Of a DNA stretch of 64,000 nt, positions 18,035 to 26,934 are shown one piece after another. Made by a program: the position numbers and the translations under genes. Origin of the DNA: an endosymbiont of Escarpia spicata. Its GTDB lineage: Bacteria > Pseudomonadota > Gammaproteobacteria > Chromatiales > Chromatiaceae. The stretch lies in contig QFXE01000005.1 of the NCBI GenBank assembly GCA_003349915.1, positions 248,001 through 312,000 on the forward strand, read 5' to 3'. Positions within the stretch are counted from its first letter, which is position 1; each line of letters opens with the position of its first letter. The notes beneath the pieces are model-generated. The model was given only the letters and a program-made list of their open reading frames with translations. It was not told the origin of the DNA and did no database searches.

Positions 18035-18363
18035 TTCTGTTTCCTCTGTTCTGCCAACGCCTTGTACCTGGCTTTGGCCAACTCGATATCCGCCTTGCGT
18101 GTTTTCCGTGTCTTCTTTTGAAAAGCATGCAATACGTAAATGGCCTCTTCGAATCGGGCGACATAGATCACCCGGTAAATACCGGCCGCGTCCTTAATCC
18201 GGATTTCAACAGCCCCTGCACCAACAGTATTCATTGGCTTCCAGTCACTTGGCTGCAACCCGGCCTGGACATTACTGAGCTCAAAACCCGCTTCCCGACG
18301 TGCGCCTGCCGGGAAGTGCTTGAGATCGTCCAATGAGCTACCCACAAAGCGCACGTCCTTCAT
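18031..18363 (-). CDS. HigB/RelE-like toxin (Gp49-like)
   Basis: A 110-aa protein of the phage-derived Gp49-like branch of RelE/HigB toxins: MKDVRFVGSSLDDLKHFPAGARREAGFEL, then AVEIRIKDAAGIYRVIYVARFEEAIYVLHAFQKKTRKT. Basic and aromatic residues in the last third form the predicted mRNA interferase site, cutting mRNA on the ribosome. A longer in-frame start at 18669 exists, but the extra residues run through the repeat-rich attachment region. ATG 18363 gives the family length. It is coupled to the antitoxin gene by a 4-bp overlap. Confidence 0.85.
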   Translation of the reverse strand: MKDVRFVGSSLDDLKHFPAGARREAGFELSNVQAGLQPSDWKPMNTVGAGAVEIRIKDAAGIYRVIYVARFEEAIYVLHAFQKKTRKTRKADIELAKARYKALAEQRKQK

Positions 18364-18447
18364 AAGCGCAATTATACAATATTTTATATTTATATCAAGC
18401 TTTATATATTTTGGTATCGGACGTCGGGCAAGATGTGCTGGATTACG

Positions 18448-18753
18448 AATACCATGAACGACTCGACACACATGGCATGGTATTGGATCGCTGTGCTGAT
18501 CTTGAGCACAGCGATACCATGATCTATACCATGAAAAAGTCTGCTTGGAGGTGCCTGCCAGTGCCAGCAGATGCCAGACGTGAATGAGGTCAGTCTGGTA
18601 GTTACAACGAGTTATTAGTGATTTGGTGCCTGCAGGTGCCAGCCAGTGCCAGATCTGGCCTACTCCCACTCGATTGTAAACGAGCCATTTTCACGATTTA
18701 ATATCAATAGCTTACTTATTGTGGTAGGTGGCAATACCATGAAAAATACCATG
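18448..18753. repeat. Cluster of short repeats (ATACCATG and TGCCAG) flanking att copy 3
   Basis: ATACCATG occurs directly within 18448 to 18456, 18514 to 18521, 18526 to 18533, 18733 to 18741 and 18745 to 18753, and inverted at 18476 to 18484. Between them lie two related GGTGCCTGC...GTGCCAG blocks (about 18551 to 18580 and 18623 to 18652) and a hairpin GCTGTGCT/AGCACAGC (18490 to 18512). The arrangement resembles arm-type binding sites of a tyrosine recombinase. No gene is supported between 18364 and 18813. Confidence 0.5.
18660..18683 (-). repeat. guaA 3'-end-like direct repeat, copy 3
   Basis: On the minus strand this encodes G-S-F-T-I-E-W-E-stop, core TTTACAATCGAGTGGGAGTA. From here the sequence is homologous to copy 4 for about 480 bp, through the antitoxin gene (18660 to about 19140 versus 31767 to about 32243). 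It marks the left end of the 13.1-kb segment that ends at copy 4. Confidence 0.7.
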
Positions 18754-18813
18754 CTCAAAAAATCCTGCCAAATACTCGGAAAAATTGCCGATTGAACGCT
18801 GCCACACAGCACC

Positions 18814-19140
18814 CTAGGCTACCTTCCGGGCCTTGACTTCCAGGTGTATGCCCTCCTGCTCCTGCAGGTAATGGATCACCGCAAACAGGTTGCTCGCCTG
18901 GGGATTCCCTTTTGGCCCGAACATGCGCATGAGACTCTTGCTCGATTTATCGAAGACCCGGGACAGTTCCTCGAACCCGATCGTCGCGTTGATATAGTCG
19001 CGCAGTACCGCCTTACCGGTATCGATATCACCGGCGAGCAGGCATTCGACCCCTTCTTGCAGCAGGGCCTTGCGAAACACAGAATCCCGCTGGGCGCGTG
19101 CCTGTATGGTGTCCTTAAAATCTTTCGTCAAAGCCATCAT
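18814..19140 (-). CDS. HigA-like addiction module antitoxin (TA copy 3)
   Basis: A 108-aa protein of the addiction-module antidote family: MMALTKDFKDTIQARAQRDS, CLLAGDIDTGKAVLRDYINATIGFEELSRVFDKSSKSLMRMFGPKGNPQASNLFAVIHYLQ, in which residues about 48 to 95 form the DNA-binding helix-turn-helix. It overlaps the stop of the toxin gene by 4 bp and follows it, the usual order for this family. It is nearly identical to the orphan antitoxin at 31920. Confidence 0.85.
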   Translation of the reverse strand: MMALTKDFKDTIQARAQRDSVFRKALLQEGVECLLAGDIDTGKAVLRDYINATIGFEELSRVFDKSSKSLMRMFGPKGNPQASNLFAVIHYLQEQEGIHLEVKARKVA

Positions 19141-19469
19141 GTCACCTCTTGCCGTTTCCGGCGCTTATAATCGCGCCAGTGCCCTTTTGCAGCAGCAACA
19201 TCTGCGTCCTGGCGCTTCTTGGTACCACCCGCGAGCAAGATCACCAACCGGTCCCCATCCTTGCCAAAGTAGATCCGATAGCCGGGACCAAAATCGATTC
19301 GGTACTCATAGACGCCGGCACCAACACCTTTCACATTAGAGAAGTTACCCTGCTCCATCCGATGGACTGCTGTCACCACCTTGACTGCAGCGGCCACATT
19401 CAGACGATCGAACCATTTGGCATAAGGACTGTTTCCCTCAGCATCGAGGTATTCTCTAACCTCTGTCAT
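19137..19469 (-). CDS. RelE/HigB-like addiction module toxin (TA copy 3)
   Basis: A 110-aa killer protein of the RelE superfamily (addiction module killer type): MTEVREYLDAEGNSPYAKWFDRL, VKGVGAGVYEYRIDFGPGYRIYFGKDGDRLVILLAGGTKKRQDADVAAAKGHWRDY. The GxGVxEYRIxxGPGYRIYF block is the family core; the action is expected to be mRNA cleavage at the ribosome. An ATG three codons upstream (19478) is also possible. About 40 bases containing ATGTTACCTTT upstream (to about 19508) are also present beside the toxin-less copy at 32312 to 32350, so they are probably the autoregulated promoter. Confidence 0.85.
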   Translation of the reverse strand: MTEVREYLDAEGNSPYAKWFDRLNVAAAVKVVTAVHRMEQGNFSNVKGVGAGVYEYRIDFGPGYRIYFGKDGDRLVILLAGGTKKRQDADVAAAKGHWRDYKRRKRQEVT

Positions 19470-19624
19470 ATGACCCATATAGTAGCATATATGTTACCTT
19501 TAGCAATGCCCACACAACGATAAATTTCTGGATAACGGTTGTCTTCAATGGAGTGGCAACCGGATCTGGCGTCTGATCCGTTGAAAACGAGCGCGTATCT
19601 TGTTGATTTATAAAAGTTGTACCA

Positions 19625-20875
19625 CTATGCCACAGTGGAATTGCCGATCCGATATGCGCGCATTCGTTCCTGCAAGGCCTGTCGAACAAACTGGGTCGAG
19701 GCATTGTCACTCGCCTCGGCGAGTTGCCGAATCCGCTCGGTCACGTCGTCAATGTTATTCAACCTGGCCGCAGCGTCCATCACCCGGTCATAAGCCTCCA
19801 CCACATCGACACTGGTTACCTCGTAACCCCACCCCTCACTCAACCAGCGCAGCGCTGCCATGGCGGAATCCAGGGCAAACTCCGGCGCCGTGTCGAGGTA
19901 ATCCCTGGCCGCCCTTGTCAGCGTTTTCGGATCACAGGGACTCCGGTTCGCCAGCTCCAATGCCAGATCATAAAGTTCGAGTTCCCTGGCGGTCGCGAAC
20001 CACTTACCCTCTTCTCCCGGCGTCGTGGCGATGAGGTCGGTCAGAATCTGTAATTTATCCTTCATCGGATAGCGTTTCGCGACCGAGCGAAAACGGGCGA
20101 TGTAGGAATTGCCCACCGCTGCGCTCAATCCGTAGCGCTGGTAGGCCTCCTCATGCAGGCCGGATGAGATCAGGATCTCCTCGCAGGCCCGGTCAATCAC
20201 GGAATCCGGCTGGTTCAGTCCCCGCGAGGCCTCAGCATATTGGACGGCCTCCGCCTTCCTGCCCAGGGCCCGGAGCGCTTCGACGCCATAACGCCGGTAA
20301 TGCCACATGGGGTGGTGATCCAATTCCAGAAGCTCAAGCAACTCCTGATACCGACCCGCTGCCAGCAGACAGGACAGACACGCGGTGGCGCCGTGGAAAT
20401 AGCCACCCGGATTGGGGTCCGTCCAGCAGGCACGGAGCGGGGACACCAGTTCATCGGCCCATCGTTTGGCGACTTCCGGGGAGCCACAGAGCTCACCCCA
20501 TCTATCACCGACAGGGCTGAGGTAATCGACACCATCGTCCGCCATGGCCTGCCAGAGCCGGTCTAGCCATTTGTCGCGTGTCTTCTCGTCAGCGGGCGCG
20601 TTGGCGATGATCGGTATCAATGCATCCAGCGCCTTGTTGACCGCTGATCCCAAGGCGCCGCTGGAGCTATCGACATGCTCCAGTGCCGGCCAAATCTTTT
20701 CTATAAGGCGGGCCGCGCCCTCTGCACCAAGAACTGGATCTTTCTTTGTGGCCTTTTTGATTTCGGAGACGGCTTCACGAAGGCGCTGACATGCCAGTCT
20801 GGATGCCTTCCAGCTGTAGGCACCGGTTCGGAAACGCGCCGGGAAAATCCAGTTGTGTTTTTCGTGCTTACTCAT
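19625..20875 (-). CDS. Conserved hypothetical protein with helical repeats, 416 aa
   Basis: A soluble, all-helical protein starting MSKHEKHNWIFPARFRTGAYSW. It contains repeat-like helical pairs (for example RYQELLELLELDHHPMWHYRRYGVEALRALGRKAEAVQYAEAS and KWFATARELELYDLALELANRSPCDPKTLTRAARDYL), consistent with a TPR-like scaffold. I know similar proteins of about 400 aa in several proteobacteria, none with a defined role. The promoter side faces the ISL3 element, which is inserted about 50 bp upstream of its start and could have separated it from its own promoter. Confidence 0.72.
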   Translation of the reverse strand: MSKHEKHNWIFPARFRTGAYSWKASRLACQRLREAVSEIKKATKKDPVLGAEGAARLIEKIWPALEHVDSSSGALGSAVNKALDALIPIIANAPADEKTRDKWLDRLWQAMADDGVDYLSPVGDRWGELCGSPEVAKRWADELVSPLRACWTDPNPGGYFHGATACLSCLLAAGRYQELLELLELDHHPMWHYRRYGVEALRALGRKAEAVQYAEASRGLNQPDSVIDRACEEILISSGLHEEAYQRYGLSAAVGNSYIARFRSVAKRYPMKDKLQILTDLIATTPGEEGKWFATARELELYDLALELANRSPCDPKTLTRAARDYLDTAPEFALDSAMAALRWLSEGWGYEVTSVDVVEAYDRVMDAAARLNNIDDVTERIRQLAEASDNASTQFVRQALQERMRAYRIGNSTVA

Positions 20876-20925
20876 GGATAGTCAGGCTATTTTTGGGACC
20901 TCAGTGGTGCACCCAAATTTCATTT

Positions 20926-22310
20926 GGGTCTACGCGGAAACGTGTGGGTTAATCCTGAATTAAACCAAGTGTAACACATTGAAATCGTGCAGATATTCAG
21001 AGATTCTGTGCTGGATGAAAGTGGTTTCATTTTTCGGTTAGGCTAATGCCATGAAGAATCCCAAGTCGATCCGAGCGCTTTTTGCATTCCCCGGTTTTAC
21101 CGCCTTATCGAAATTGGTGGGTGTGTTTGGAGACCGGTATGCCCGTGTGATCCAACTCAAGAGGCGAAAAAAACAGCCGTCTGCTCTCGCTGTGGTCGCA
21201 GATGCCATGGGCGTTACGACAAGAAGACCTTGCGGGTACGTGATCTCTCAGTTGCCGGATGGCGAATCTACCTGGAATTCGAACGCTGGCGTGTCAGTTG
21301 TCCGAGGTGCAACAGCGTGCATGTAGAACATCTTGACTGGCTGGCAAAGAATCCTCGCTATACCCAACGCTTTGTCATGCATGTAGGCAAGCTGTGCCGG
21401 GATATGCCAAACAAGGCCGTTGCCGAGATGGAACGCCTGCACCACAGCACGGTGAAAGATCTCGACAAGCTCTATATGCAAAAGCAGGTTGACCTGGCGG
21501 GACTGCCAGCACCCAGGGCCATCGGTATTGATGAGATCTCCATCCGCAAAGGACATAACTACCGTGTCATCGTCAGTGACCTGGATCGGGGGCGTCCTAT
21601 CTGGGTCGGAGGTGAAGGCCGAAAAGAGGCTGACATCAACTTGTTTTTCAAGATGTTGGGCGAGAAAAAGAGTACCCGCATCGAACTGGCGGCCATGGAC
21701 ATGTGGAAACCGTTCCGGAACTCGGTACTGAAGAACGCACCGAAAGCCAGGATCATCTTTGACAAGTTTCATATCATGCGCCATCTCTCAAAGGCTCTCG
21801 ATGAAGTTAGGCGCAATGAATACAAACGTCTCAGCGGCAAGGACAGGAGTTACATCAAAGGCCAGCGTTATACATTGCTCTCGCGACGCGAGAACCTGAG
21901 TCTGGATGGAAGACGAGCCCTGAAAAAACTGCTCCATGCCAACCGGCGCCTGAACACAGCCTATGTCCTCAAGGAAGCCTTCGGACAGTTCTGGGACTAC
22001 CGCACCGAGCGCGGCGCACGTGCTTTTTTCGAGCGCTGGAAAGACAGCCTGAAATGGCAGCGATTGGAACCGTATCGAAAGTTTGCCAGGCTGGTTGAAT
22101 CCCATTGGGATGGCATTGCTTCCTACTGTCACCCAGAGAACAAAGTCGGTCTTGGATTGGTCGAAGGGATCAATAACAAAATCCGGGTTCTACAACGAAG
22201 GGCCTATGGTTATCGTGATGAGGAATATTTCAAGCTGAAAATCGTTGCGGCATTTCTTCCGCCACTACCCAGAAATGCTAATATCAACCCACACGTTTCC
22301 GCGTAGACCC
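20926..22310. mobile_element. ISL3 family insertion sequence
   Basis: The element is bounded by perfect 25-bp inverted repeats (20926 to 20950 and 22286 to 22310; end sequence GGGTCTACGCGGAAACGTGT). The 8-bp target duplication TTTCATTT flanks it exactly (20918 to 20925 and 22311 to 22318), the length expected for ISL3. The intact duplication implies a recent insertion. The transposase stop codon lies inside the right repeat. Confidence 0.95.
21051..22306 (+). CDS. ISL3 family transposase, two frames joined by a -1 shift
   Basis: The first 41 codons (MKNPKSIRALFAFPGFTALS...) run in one frame from 21051. The rest (zinc finger CSRCGRRCHGRYD, then LSVAGWRIYLEFERWRVSCPRC, the DDE catalytic core with GIDEISIRKGHNY, MDMWKPFRNSV and IFDKFHIMRHLSKALDEVRR, and VEGINNKIRVLQRRAYGYRDEEYF) runs in the -1 frame. 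The switch point is a run of seven A at 21167 to 21173, read CGA AAA AAA. Joined, the protein is about 419 aa, the normal ISL3 length. Either -1 slippage on the A7 run makes the full protein, or a base has been lost. The frame could also start internally, but that would drop the first zinc finger. Confidence 0.88.
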
Positions 22311-22522
22311 TTTCATTTAGTTGTTATCCCCTTGCATCCGTTGTTCTTACTGTAGTTCTATTACGGAGATTACCGAGGGATTCAAACCCTCTCTCTTTCT
22401 TTGTTTTTCATAAGGTTACATCACTTGGCGGACCATATGTAGACCATCGATCCCCTGAAAAACAACACACCTAAAGCTATCAGTTGGATCGATGGCTAAA
22501 CCGACAAATATCTGAGGTCGTG

Positions 22523-24040
22523 TCAGTCCAGAGAACTCCCCGCATAATCGATATCCGTCAGATGGGCAATCTCCCGGTCAAAGGTGGTCAGATCATCGAT
22601 GTTTAATTTGTTCAGATGATCGTGACCACAGGCCCTGGCCATAACTTTCATCAGATCGGCTGAAGAGGTGAGAAATCGGTTAAGCCGGTTCGATGCCGCA
22701 TTCACATCCAGTTTCCGTCGTAACTCAGGCTTCTGGGTGGCAATTCCAGATGGGCAGTTGTTCGTATTACACATACGCGCCGAGACACAGCCGACCGCCT
22801 GCAGGGCACTATTAGACAGGGCGATACCATCTGCACCCAGTGCCATAGCTTTTATAAAATCCTCGGGAACCCGTAGGCCACCTGTAATAATGAGCGTGAC
22901 ATCCTGGCGACCAAGCTTATCTAGGTGTCGACGCGCCCGTGCCAACGCAGGGATAGTGGGCACTGAGATATGGTCACGGAATAGTCGTGGTGCAGCACCT
23001 GTTCCGCCTCCGCGACCATCCAATATGATGTAGTCTGCACCTGCTTCCAGCGCAAAGTCGATGTCTGCTTCAATGTGATTGGCTGACATCTTGAATCCAA
23101 TCGGAATCCCGCCAGTAATCTCCCGTACCCGGTTGGAAAAGCGCAAATAATCGTCTGGCGTCACCAGATCTATAAAAGTTGGGGGAGAGATGGCGTCCTG
23201 TCCCTTTTCAAGCCCTCGCACCCGGGCGATCTTTTCGGTCACTTTGGCTCCCGGCAAGTGTCCTCCGGTACCCGTCTTCGCGCCCTGCCCTCCCTTGAAA
23301 TGAAAAGCCTGAACTTTGGAGAGCTGATCCTCGCTGTAACCGAACATGGCTGAGGCCAATTCATAGAAATAACGGCTGTTACTCTGCTGTTCCTCCAGCA
23401 ACATACCGCCCTCTCCAGAGCAAATAGCAGTACCGGCCATCTCGGCCCCCCTTGCCAGGGCAATCTTGGCTTCTTCGGACAACGCGCCGAAGCTCATATC
23501 GGAAACAAAGAGAGGGATATCCAATACCAGTGGTTTCTTCGCATTGGGCCCGATCACCATTTCCGTCCCCACTGGGACATCCTCCATCAACGGCTTGGTG
23601 GCGAACTGCGCTGTGAGGATCTGAATCTCGTCCCATTGAGGCAATTCCGTGCGAGGTACACCCATGGCAGTCATCTCACCATGATGACCTGTTTTGTCTA
23701 GGCCATGTTGCGCCATATCATGGATGCGCTTGAGCGTGGGCTCTTCAGGTGTTGGTTGGATTACACTTTGCACCTTGGGGGAGGCAGAACCCTGGTCTGA
23801 CGAAAGCTTGGCATGTGTACCATCACAGTAAGGTGGATTACCCGTATGTTTACACATACATAGCCAGGCTTCTCCATCCTCTTCTGCTTTGAAACCTACC
23901 GGCGTGAATTCAGTATCCCGATGAGATCCGTCACAAAAGGGTTGGTTTTGTGAGCGGCCACAGGCACACCAGTAGTATTCTTCCCCCTTATCTAGATTGA
24001 CGGAAAAAGGTTTTCTATCGGCAATATTGGGTTTACTCAT
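22523..24040 (-). CDS. Glutamate-synthase-like FMN enzyme with N-terminal double CDGSH module
   Basis: A 505-aa fusion. Residues 1 to 78 hold two CDGSH-type iron-sulfur sites: Cys25, Cys27, Cys36, His40 and Cys61, Cys63, Cys72, His76. Residues about 110 to 500 are the FMN-binding TIM-barrel synthase domain of glutamate synthase, with GEGGMLLEE, FHFKGGQGAKTGTGGHLPG, DGRGGGTGAAP, and the 3Fe-4S cysteine cluster in GCVSARMCNTNNCPSGIATQ. The glutaminase domain is absent, as in archaeal-type and other GltB-like proteins whose substrate is often unknown. ATG 24040 has GAGAAG upstream. It is the last gene of the redox operon, 18 bp after the ThDP gene. Confidence 0.88.
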   Translation of the reverse strand: MSKPNIADRKPFSVNLDKGEEYYWCACGRSQNQPFCDGSHRDTEFTPVGFKAEEDGEAWLCMCKHTGNPPYCDGTHAKLSSDQGSASPKVQSVIQPTPEEPTLKRIHDMAQHGLDKTGHHGEMTAMGVPRTELPQWDEIQILTAQFATKPLMEDVPVGTEMVIGPNAKKPLVLDIPLFVSDMSFGALSEEAKIALARGAEMAGTAICSGEGGMLLEEQQSNSRYFYELASAMFGYSEDQLSKVQAFHFKGGQGAKTGTGGHLPGAKVTEKIARVRGLEKGQDAISPPTFIDLVTPDDYLRFSNRVREITGGIPIGFKMSANHIEADIDFALEAGADYIILDGRGGGTGAAPRLFRDHISVPTIPALARARRHLDKLGRQDVTLIITGGLRVPEDFIKAMALGADGIALSNSALQAVGCVSARMCNTNNCPSGIATQKPELRRKLDVNAASNRLNRFLTSSADLMKVMARACGHDHLNKLNIDDLTTFDREIAHLTDIDYAGSSLD

Positions 24041-24058
24041 TATTCTTCTCAACTTTCT

Positions 24059-26293
24059 TCAAATCAGTTCTGGATCAGCAATGATCTCAACTAATGCAGG
24101 GCCTTCATGCGTAATGGCTTTACGCAGGACCGTTTCCAGTTGCTCCGATGTTTCAATCCGTATTCCAAGGCCACCGCAATTGCTTGCGAAATCGGCAAAA
24201 GCAGGATTGTGTAGCGATGTTTGCCATACCTTCCAATTTCCCGCCCGCTGCTCCTTTGAGATTTTTCCCAGCTCACTGTTGTTCAGCAGTATATGAGTAA
24301 TATTCATCCCGTATTTGACAGCAGTGGTAAATTCAGCGAGATACTGACCAAAACCGCCATCACCACTGATGGAGATCACTGGTCGATTTTCATGTGCATC
24401 GAATACCTGAGTGGCGGCCCAGGCCCCCATAGCAGCAGGAAAGCCGAAACCGATGGAGCCGAGATAGCCTGACATCAATATCGATTGATTGGCGCACTCG
24501 AAGTAACGGCCGAATGAGTACGTATTATTGCCAACATCCACCGCAATCACGGCGTTATCCGGGCATACTTGACTGAGTGCGGCAAATATCGTGGCGGAGT
24601 TGATCCCTATGCTGCTTTCACGCATTGCACGGCGATGTTTCTCTTCACGCCACAACTTCCAACGCTCTTTTAGATCTACACGTTGCTCAACAAAAGATAG
24701 ATCAGCTGGAATTTCACTGAATAGCCTGCGGGCTGTGACACCGATCTCACCCCAAACGGGTACATCGACTGCATGGAATTTGCCCAATGCCATACGATCG
24801 AAGTCCACCTGGATGATAGTTTTCTTCGGAGTGATGCCTGTGTGGTTGGAAAAAGAGGCACCAAACACGATCAGCAGGTCGGCCTCGTTCATACACCAAC
24901 TTGCAATGGGTGTACCACTTCGCCCTAATACCCCCGCAGCAAGAGGGTGGCTGTCAGCGATCTGGCCTTTGGCTTTGAATGTTGTCAACACGGGGGCATT
25001 CAGTCTCTCGGCTAAGGCTATCACTTCACTCATAGAATCCCGTGCGCCATAACCAACGATGATGGCCGGTCGTCTTGATCCCGTTATTCTATGAACCGCG
25101 TTTTTAACTGCGGACTCGGAAGGCGATATGTCAGAGACCGCCAAACGGCCATCAGGTGATGAGACCTGTTCATTCTCTTCTGCCGGTATCACCTGAACCT
25201 CGTCTGGAAAGATCAAATGCGCAACGTCCCGTTCAACGACTGCATGCTTGAGTGCCAGAGTCATGAGTTCCGCATGACGGCTGCCCGGCAGGACAGTTTG
25301 GCTAAAGCGGCTTACCACTTGGAAAGCCGCTGCCAGATCAATCTCCTGAAAAGCACCGGGGCCGAACACTTGTGTATTGACCTGACCGGTAAGTGCGAGC
25401 ACAGGTGCCCGATCAACCTTGGCATCCCACAACCCGGTAAGTAAATTGGTCGCGCCAGGACCCGCAATGGTCAGGCAGGCCGCAGGCTTCCCTGACAATT
25501 TTGCAAAGCCGGAACAGGCGAATGCGGCAGCACCTTCATGTCGTATTCCAATAAAAGTAATGCGCCCAGCCTCCTCCTGTTCACGCATGGCATCCGCCAG
25601 TCCGAGATTGGAATGCCCCACCATACCGAAGACATGTGTCACACCCCAGTTCACCATGGTTTCCACCATCAGGTCGGAAACTGTGCGGGTTCTCTCGCGG
25701 CGTTCCTTAACCTGGACATAGATCCCGTCGTCGCGTACTTCCACTGGATAGGTGTCGACCCCATCCTCAAACCCTCCTGGTGATCTTCCGGAAAGCGGAT
25801 GAAAATCCCAGCCATGCCAGGGACAGCGTAACCAGCAGTCTTTTCCCTCACACTCGATGGAGCCTTCGCTCAATGGACCACCCTGGTGCGGGCAAGCATT
25901 ATCCAACGCCCCATACTCACCGTTGAAGTAAGTGAGTGCGACAGTTTTTGAACCGGCCTGTACTGAGCGTACCTCCCCTGCCTGCAGTTCATTGAGTTCT
26001 GCCATCTTGTACCAGACAGCCTCCAGACCCTGTTCAGCATCCAACTCCTCCTCAGTGATGGCCTTGTGGCTACCATCACAGAAAGGCGGATTGGAGGACC
26101 GTTTGCATTGACAAAGGTAGGCTTTGCCATCCTTCTCGGCGGTGAATGTAATGGGTTGATATTCAGTGTCCTTATGAGAACCATCGCAAAAGGGTTGATT
26201 TTGTGAGTGACCACAGGCGCACCAGTGGTACTCTTCACCCTTCACGAGCGTTACCGCGGCGGGCCTGTTATCTGCAATTTTTGGCTTGGTCAT
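24059..26293 (-). CDS. ThDP-dependent enzyme fused to double CDGSH and Rieske domains
   Basis: A 744-aa four-part protein. Two CDGSH sites come first (Cys25, Cys27, Cys36, His40; Cys61, Cys63, Cys72, His76). A Rieske [2Fe-2S] domain follows with Cys134-x-His136 (CPHQGG) and Cys157-x2-His160 (CPWHGW). From about 205 the protein is a thiamine-diphosphate enzyme of the acetolactate synthase/pyruvate oxidase family, with the catalytic Glu in IRHEGAAAF (Glu253) and the ThDP/Mg site from ISGDGGFGQYL to LLNNSELGKI. It could be a decarboxylase or oxidase of a 2-oxo acid whose electrons pass through the attached clusters; the substrate is unknown. Gene order ties it to the glutamate-synthase-like gene. 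Confidence 0.88.
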   Translation of the reverse strand: MTKPKIADNRPAAVTLVKGEEYHWCACGHSQNQPFCDGSHKDTEYQPITFTAEKDGKAYLCQCKRSSNPPFCDGSHKAITEEELDAEQGLEAVWYKMAELNELQAGEVRSVQAGSKTVALTYFNGEYGALDNACPHQGGPLSEGSIECEGKDCWLRCPWHGWDFHPLSGRSPGGFEDGVDTYPVEVRDDGIYVQVKERRERTRTVSDLMVETMVNWGVTHVFGMVGHSNLGLADAMREQEEAGRITFIGIRHEGAAAFACSGFAKLSGKPAACLTIAGPGATNLLTGLWDAKVDRAPVLALTGQVNTQVFGPGAFQEIDLAAAFQVVSRFSQTVLPGSRHAELMTLALKHAVVERDVAHLIFPDEVQVIPAEENEQVSSPDGRLAVSDISPSESAVKNAVHRITGSRRPAIIVGYGARDSMSEVIALAERLNAPVLTTFKAKGQIADSHPLAAGVLGRSGTPIASWCMNEADLLIVFGASFSNHTGITPKKTIIQVDFDRMALGKFHAVDVPVWGEIGVTARRLFSEIPADLSFVEQRVDLKERWKLWREEKHRRAMRESSIGINSATIFAALSQVCPDNAVIAVDVGNNTYSFGRYFECANQSILMSGYLGSIGFGFPAAMGAWAATQVFDAHENRPVISISGDGGFGQYLAEFTTAVKYGMNITHILLNNSELGKISKEQRAGNWKVWQTSLHNPAFADFASNCGGLGIRIETSEQLETVLRKAITHEGPALVEIIADPELI

Positions 26294-26346
26294 CTAATCA
26301 GCTCCAAATCTTTATTGTTATGTTCATATCGTATCAAGCACGCCAT

Positions 26347-26934
26347 TCAAGGTTTCTTAGCAAATGCTTGTACAACAGCACCTATACCATTGTGAAACTC
26401 ACCTTCGTGTACTTCACGTACGCACTCTTGCAGATGTTGAAATTCAAGACCGGCAAGTTCTACTCTGAGTGTCTCCGCGTCCATCATCATATTGGTTGTT
26501 GGAGGGCCGCCGGTTTTGTATTCGAGTTGTAATGGCGTATATGCTTCAAGGAGCATCACACCACCTGAACACAGGCCCTCGACACAGCGCCGATGTACAC
26601 TACGTTGCAGCTCTGGCGGCAAATGGCAGAAGATCGAGACGATGACATCCCAGCTTTGAGGTTTGATCTCGAAATCCGCAAGATCCGCATGTACGGTATT
26701 AATTTCTGCGCCACGTGTTTCGGCGAGACGTCGGGCTTTCTCCAGTCCGACTTCGGAGGCATCAACCGCAGTCACCTTGCGTCCTTGTTGTGCCAGCCAG
26801 ACCGCATTTCGCCCTTCACCTTCCCCAAGACACAACACCCGGCCTTCCGGCAATTTTTCGAATTGGGCAACAAGAAAGTCATTGGGCTCAGTACCATAAG
26901 CATAGGCTTCGCTGCTGTAACGCTCATTCCACAT
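26347..26934 (-). CDS. Class I SAM-dependent methyltransferase, TehB-like
   Basis: A 195-aa cytoplasmic methyltransferase. The N-terminus MWNERYSSEAYAYGTEPNDF is typical of the TehB/thiol-type methyltransferase group, and motif I is VLCLGEGEGRNAVWLAQQG (about 33 to 51), with the acidic residue for SAM ribose in VTAVDAS. The gene begins at the TGATG junction with pirin, so the two are translationally coupled. In this family, detoxification of oxyanions or thiols is common. The substrate here is unknown. Confidence 0.88.
   Translation of the reverse strand: MWNERYSSEAYAYGTEPNDFLVAQFEKLPEGRVLCLGEGEGRNAVWLAQQGRKVTAVDASEVGLEKARRLAETRGAEINTVHADLADFEIKPQSWDVIVSIFCHLPPELQRSVHRRCVEGLCSGGVMLLEAYTPLQLEYKTGGPPTTNMMMDAETLRVELAGLEFQHLQECVREVHEGEFHNGIGAVVQAFAKKP

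Noticed and set aside
18364..18669. Extending the Gp49-like toxin to the upstream start at 18669
   Set aside because: The added 100 residues would come from att repeats and exceed family length; ATG 18363 fits.
18448..18753. Short repeats considered as a CRISPR array
   Set aside because: Units are only 8 to 9 bp, irregularly spaced and in both orientations; no spacers of constant length and no cas genes.
22363..22396. A T-arm-like hairpin right of the ISL3 element considered as a tRNA remnant
   Set aside because: Only one stem matches and the loop differs from TTCGAAT; no acceptor or CCA is recognisable.
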